NCBI GenBank assembly: GCA_051657745.1
Contig: JBOFLG010000033.1
Location: forward strand, 1 to 6,807
Direction: 5' to 3'
DNA from: JBOFLG01 sp051657745
GTDB lineage: Bacteria; Actinomycetota; Actinomycetes; Actinomycetales; Dermatophilaceae
DNA: 6,807 bases
The notes under the pieces: generated by a model
Databases searched by the model: none
Seen by the model: the letters and a program-made list of their open reading frames with translations, nothing else
Told to the model about the DNA's origin: nothing
Shown here: positions 6,718 through 6,807 of the stretch, piece by piece
Position numbering within the stretch: position 1 is the stretch's first letter
How the letters are laid out: each line of letters opens with the position of its first letter
Position numbers and translations under genes: made by a program

Positions 6718-6782
6718 CGGTGAAGTTTCTTCTCCTGCGGTCATTGGATGCGAGCGCTTGATAGGTTCTCAAACTTTCACCG
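6718..6782 (+). repeat. Long-range inverted repeat next to a possible ribosome binding site
   Basis: CGGTGAAGTTT (6718-6728) is complementary to AAACTTTCACCG (6771-6782) with one bulged T, enclosing 42 bases. The 3' arm ends five bases before AAGGA (6788-6792), where a stem could influence translation of the gene that may start at 6800. A small hairpin, GTGC/GCAC (6706-6718), abuts the 5' arm. Confidence 0.45.
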
Positions 6783-6799
6783 ATAGCAAGGATGGAATT

Positions 6800-6807
6800 G
6801 TGAGCAA
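6800..6807 (+). CDS. Possible start of a further gene (only the first codons in the window)
   Basis: AAGGA at 6788-6792 lies seven bases before GTG 6800, followed by AGC and an incomplete codon. The nearer ATG at 6792 meets a TGA after three codons, so it cannot be the start. An upstream promoter candidate and structured leader fit a gene beginning here, but eight bases do not allow a product call. Confidence 0.3.

Larger units (their letters stand above)
6426..6799. other. Non-coding stretch of lower GC after the SNF2 gene
   Basis: I find no convincing complete gene in these 374 bases; the short open frames have neither a ribosome binding site nor sensible composition. From about 6480 to the right edge, GC falls to about 55% by hand count (181 of 327), with AT-rich patches near 6606-6630 and 6755-6780. 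It contains a 10-base direct repeat CGCGAGCCCA (6439-6448 and 6462-6471), a promoter candidate and several inverted repeats. It is probably the upstream control region of a gene to the right. No tRNA or known riboswitch consensus was recognised. Confidence 0.6.

Noticed and set aside
6792..6803. ATG at 6792 as a gene start
   Set aside because: It reaches an in-frame TGA after three codons; the GTG at 6800 is better placed relative to AAGGA.
6794..6806. Thirteen-base identity TGGAATTGTGAGC-like stretch resembling one arm of the E. coli lac operator
   Set aside because: The match stops before the operator centre, the second arm is not in the window and the host is a high-GC organism. Chance is likelier than a true lac operator or vector sequence, though the sequence to the right would settle it.

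Overview
The window comes from a high-GC bacterium, most probably an actinomycete (Actinomycetota). The coding regions are strongly GC-rich with G/C-ending codons, GTG start codons follow clear purine-rich ribosome binding sites, and a bacterial SWIM-SNF2 ATPase sits beside a DUF1800/DUF1501 pair. I cannot assign a genus from sequence alone.

Layout. On the minus strand, reading right to left, lies a two-gene unit: a DUF1800 protein (2686 to 1073), then 23 bases later a DUF1501 protein with a twin-arginine signal (1049 to the left edge, where it is cut off before its C-terminus). A 354-base divergent spacer (2687-3040) follows. It holds promoter and leader sequence for both directions and an unusual density of palindromes, including a perfect 26-base one. 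On the plus strand, a 1115-residue SNF2-family DNA translocase with an N-terminal SWIM zinc finger runs from 3041 to 6388. It ends in a terminator-like hairpin with a perfect 14-bp stem.

The last ~380 bases hold no convincing complete gene and drop to about 55% GC by my hand count. They contain a candidate promoter, several inverted repeats that could fold as a structured RNA leader, and a possible GTG start 8 bases before the right edge.

How they work together. The DUF1800/DUF1501 pair is a recurrent but functionally uncharacterised partnership. Here only DUF1501 carries a visible export signal, which suggests, without proof, that it could carry DUF1800 out of the cytoplasm. The SNF2 protein is an intracellular ATP-driven DNA translocase with no obvious functional link to the pair; the two sides share only the palindrome-rich spacer. 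I see no defence system, mobile element, tRNA, rRNA or CRISPR array. The parts least explained by known families are the palindrome cluster in the divergent spacer and the structured, lower-GC segment at the right end.
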